A stretch of DNA of 64,000 bases from Desulfosporosinus sp. HMP52 (GTDB lineage Bacteria; Bacillota; Desulfitobacteriia; Desulfitobacteriales; Desulfitobacteriaceae). Below are positions 61,262 to 64,000 of this stretch, piece by piece. Every line of letters begins with the position of its first letter. Position 1 is the first letter of the stretch. The notes beneath the pieces were generated by a model. The model did not search any database. It was not told where the DNA came from and worked only from the letters and a program-made list of their open reading frames with translations. The stretch is from NCBI RefSeq assembly GCF_000765145.1, contig NZ_JMGA01000002.1:87837-151836 (forward strand), given 5' to 3'. The translations under genes and the position numbers were made by a program.

Positions 61262-63943
61262 TTGGAGTGGCTTACATTAACAATTGATGGACGTGAAGTC
61301 AGTGTACCTAAAGGTACCACCGTACTTGATGCCTGTCGTATGAATAATATTCCTATTCCAACCTTGTGTCATGCGCCGGAGCTAACTTCTGCGGGAGCAT
61401 GCCGTCTGTGTGTGGTTCAAATCGAAGGGATGCGCAATCTTCCCCCCTCTTGTGTTACTCAAGCAGCACAGGGGATGAAGGTAGAGACACAAAATCCTAA
61501 GGTTCGCCAAGCACGGAAAACAATCTTGGAACTACTTGTTGCCAATCATCCGTTAGATTGCATGACCTGCCAGAAGATGGGAGATTGTTCCTTGGCGGAA
61601 TATGCCTATGACTATGGGGTAACCGGTGAGATCTATCAAGGGGAGAAGCGCTGTCTGCCAATTGATGACAGTAATCCTTTTATTCTACGCGACCCCAATA
61701 AATGTATCTTATGCGGAAAATGTATTAAGGCTTGTACAGAAATTCAAGGAAAAAGTATTCTGGACTTTTCCTTTAGAGGTTTTGATACGCAGGTAGGTCC
61801 TGCTTTCAATCTGCCTTATAAAGAGTCTGATTGTGACTTTTGCGGATCTTGCGTTTCGGTGTGTCCTGTGGGAGCACTGACTGAAAAGCAAATGGTGGGT
61901 AAAGGACGTCCTTGGGAAGTATCCAAAGTTCAAACGACTTGTCCTTTCTGCGGAGTAGGTTGTAACTTTGACCTGAATGTTAAAGACGGAAAAGTCATTG
62001 GGGTAACTTCTAATCCTGAGGCACCGGTTAATGGCAAAGCTTTATGTGTTAAAGGCCGTTTTGGAATGGACATGATCTATAGCGACAATCGTGTAACCAC
62101 ACCTTTGATTAGAAAAAATGGAGAACTGGTTCCGGCAGATTGGGATGAGGCTCTGGATTTGGTCGCCTCTAAGTTGGGAGAGATTAAAAAGACCTATGGT
62201 CCCAACTCTATAGCTGCTTTAAGCTCAGCTCACTGCACAAATGAAGAAAATTACCTGATGCAAAAATTCATGCGCGCGGTTATCGGTACGAATAATATCG
62301 ATCACTGCGCCAGGACTTGACACGCTCCCACTGTGGCCGGTCTGGCCACCTCATTTGGATCCGGAGCGATGACTAACTCAATTAATGAAATTCCTAACGT
62401 TAAGGCTATGTTTGTAATTGGTGCTAACCCGACAGAAGCTCACCCTATAATCGGAACAAAAATGAAACAAGCCCTGGCTAAAGGCGCTAAACTTATTGTT
62501 GCTGACCCTCGGTGTATCAATCTTGCTGAGGATGCAGATGTTTGGCTGAGACTGAGACCAGGAACGGATATTGCTTTGATCAACGGAATCATGAACATTA
62601 TTCTGGCTAACGGGTGGGAAAATAAAGAGTTTATTGCTGAACGAACAGAGGGCTTTGAAAAAGTTCGAGAAGCAGTAAAGGAATATACTCCGGAAGTAGT
62701 AAGCAAAGTGACGGGAGTTCCCGTAGAGAAACTCGAAGAAGCTGCCAGAATCTATGCTACCGCTGAAGGTGCTTCAATCTTCTATACCTTAGGGATCACT
62801 GAGCATACCTGTGGAACGGATAATGTCATGAGTTTGGCAAACCTCGCTATGCTGACAGGAAATATTGGTAAGGAGAGTTCAGGGGTTAACCCAATGCGCG
62901 GGCAAAATAACGTACAGGGTGCCTGTGATATGGGCGCACTTCCCAATGTTTATCCCGGTTACCAACAGGTTGCCAGCCCAGAAGTACGGGCCAAGTTCGA
63001 GGCAGCTTGGGGTGTTCCCCTTGATCCGAATCCTGGATTTATGATTCCGGATATGTTTGGGGCAGCAGTTAGTAAGGATCTGCGTGCTCTCTATGTCTTA
63101 GGAGAAGATCCGGTCATTACGGATGCTGATGCGAACCATGTACGCAAAGGTCTTGAGGCATTAGACTTCCTTGTTGTTCAAGAAATTTTCTTGTCTGAAA
63201 CAGCAAAACTAGCGGATGTCGTCTTACCTGGTGCTAGTTTTGCAGAGAAGACAGGCACTTTCACAAATACTGAGCGAAGAGTACAAATGGTAAATCAGGC
63301 CATTAAGCCTATTGGAAATGCCAAGACAGATGGGGAGATCATTTGTGAGCTGGCTACTCGAATGGGTTACCCCTTCAACTATGAATCCTCTGCAGATGTC
63401 ATGGCGGAAATTTCTAAGCTCGCACCACAATTTGCGGGTATAACTCATGAGCGATTGGGAACACAAGGCCTGCAATGGCCTGTACCCCATGCAGAGCACC
63501 GGGGTACCAAGTTCCTGCATGAAGGAAAGTTTAACCGGGGTAAAGGACTTTTTATGGCCATAGAAAATCAGCTGCCTGCTGAATTGCCAGATGAGGAATA
63601 TCCTTTCTTGCTCAATACCGGGCGTAAACTCTCACACTATAATGTTTTCACCCAACACTCACCTTCATTAGGCATCCATTCTCCTGAAGAGCTTGCTGAA
63701 GTTAATCCTTCAGACGCTAAGAAGCTGGGAATTGAAGATGGAGAAGTAGTCCAAGTAGCATCACGCCGTGGTGAGCTAAAAACTAAAGTTAAAGTAACTG
63801 AGAGAGTCCCAGAAGGCATGGTCTTCATGACACTTCACTATTTTGATTCGCCAACCAATGTCTTGACCAACGGAGCCTATGACAAAGTTACCAAAACCTA
63901 CGAGTATAAAGTATGTGGTGTAAAAATATCCAAGGTTAGCTAA
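61262..63943 (+). CDS. fdhA: Formate dehydrogenase catalytic subunit, selenoprotein
   Basis: An 893-residue protein read through an in-frame TGA (62318-62320, residue 353) as selenocysteine. N-terminal 2Fe-2S domain (GACRLCVVQIEG), His-Cys 4Fe-4S site (HPLDCMTCQKMGDC), two 4Fe-4S clusters (CILCGKCIKAC, CDFCGSCVSVCPVGAL), then the molybdopterin domain with its own cluster (CPFCGVGCNFDL), the CART-U-HAPTVAGL active site, and the C-terminal dinucleotide-binding domain (HYNVFTQHS, NPSDAKKLG). TTG 61262 has GAGAGGAG upstream. No signal peptide, so cytoplasmic. Standard annotation tools would split it into two genes at 62320. Confidence 0.95.
62318..62349 (+). promoter_or_regulatory. Selenocysteine UGA codon and SECIS hairpin
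   Basis: The TGA at 62318-62320 is followed 12 bases later by a perfect 6-pair stem, GTGGCC (62333-62338) and GGCCAC (62344-62349), with apical loop GGTCT. The loop matches the GGUCU loop that SelB recognises in the E. coli fdhF SECIS. The flanking peptide (CART before, HAPT after) is the conserved formate dehydrogenase active site. Confidence 0.92.
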
Positions 63944-63946
63944 GAT

Positions 63947-63976
63947 ACTAAAGGGACCCGTAAGGGTCCCTTTAGT
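63947..63976 (+). terminator. Hairpin after the formate dehydrogenase gene
   Basis: A perfect 13-pair stem (ACTAAAGGGACCC with GGGTCCCTTTAGT), loop GTAA, three bases after the stop codon. No T run follows, so it may protect or end the mRNA by another route. Confidence 0.7.
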
Positions 63977-63980
63977 CGGC

Positions 63981-64000
63981 GTGTTGAGGGGACGGTCCTT
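63981..64000. repeat. REP-like palindrome, copy 2 (cut by window end)
   Basis: GTGTTGAGGGGACGGTCCTT is the inverted form of the motif at 45889-45915; 14 bases around the centre (AAGGACCGTCCCCT when complemented) are identical. The window ends inside it. Confidence 0.6.

Noticed and set aside
61262..62332. Formate dehydrogenase as a pseudogene or two separate genes broken at TGA
   Set aside because: The frame resumes in phase with the conserved active-site residues and a SECIS hairpin; this is selenocysteine decoding.

Overview
The window reads as chromosomal DNA of an anaerobic, spore-former-type Firmicute of the Peptococcaceae, most like Desulfosporosinus or Desulfitobacterium. This rests on gene content and protein style: a trimeric [FeFe] hydrogenase, a selenocysteine formate dehydrogenase with NuoE/NuoF partners, tungsten-type aldehyde ferredoxin oxidoreductase, LL-diaminopimelate aminotransferase, flavodiiron protein, a T-box leader, a multiheme cytochrome lipoprotein, AT-rich intergenic DNA, frequent TTG/GTG starts and strong AGGAGG ribosome sites. 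The genus is an inference. No rRNA, tRNA, CRISPR array, complete insertion sequence or prophage was seen.

Layout. 1-0.7 kb: end of a glutathione peroxidase and a MarR/OhrR-type regulator. 0.7-3.3 kb: a Trp T-box leader and trpBA. 3.8-9.0 kb: an FtsX-type ABC exporter (ATPase, lipoprotein adaptor, permease) followed by uppP. 9.1-11.2 kb (minus): threonine ammonia-lyase and a FadR/GntR regulator. 11.7-14.6 kb (minus): a sigma-54 two-component pair, facing a textbook -24/-12 promoter with two upstream palindromes, which leads a small membrane protein, a TauE/SafE exporter and a universal stress protein. 17-22.3 kb: membrane metallophosphoesterase, a Fur-type feoA-feoA-feoB locus with a Cys-rich feoB companion, a DUF2325 protein and an HD-GYP phosphodiesterase. 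22.4-26.1 kb (minus): flavodiiron protein, GGDEF protein and six-heme cytochrome. 26.4 kb: a membrane sensor ending in a DNA-binding domain. 27.9-32.1 kb: NAD-linked [FeFe] hydrogenase. 32.2-37.8 kb (minus): ABC importer parts without an ATPase, a decayed gene, a ThiS/MoaD-like protein, AOR and an iron alcohol dehydrogenase, then a divergent PucR-type regulator. 39.7-43.4 kb: a TetR-controlled HlyD/ABC-2 exporter followed by two tandem copies of a structured ~208-bp repeat. 43.8-49.6 kb: cheD, two aminotransferases and a chemoreceptor. 50-55 kb: DUF2225, Tex, HEAT-like and amidohydrolase genes. 55.2-58 kb: the tsaE-tsaB-rimI-tsaD operon followed by a dense cluster of DnaA boxes. 58.3-64 kb: 5-formyl-THF cyclo-ligase and a NAD-linked formate dehydrogenase operon read through an in-frame TGA.

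How it fits together. The hydrogenase and formate dehydrogenase operons carry parallel NuoE- and NuoF-like modules, so H2 and formate would both feed or drain an NAD(H)/ferredoxin pool; AOR plus alcohol dehydrogenase would interconvert acids, aldehydes and alcohols on the same pool. The most unusual signals are the tandem structured repeat at 43.4-43.8 kb, the DnaA-box cluster after tsaD, the complete sigma-54 regulatory unit, and the Cache-HAMP-HTH one-component sensor.
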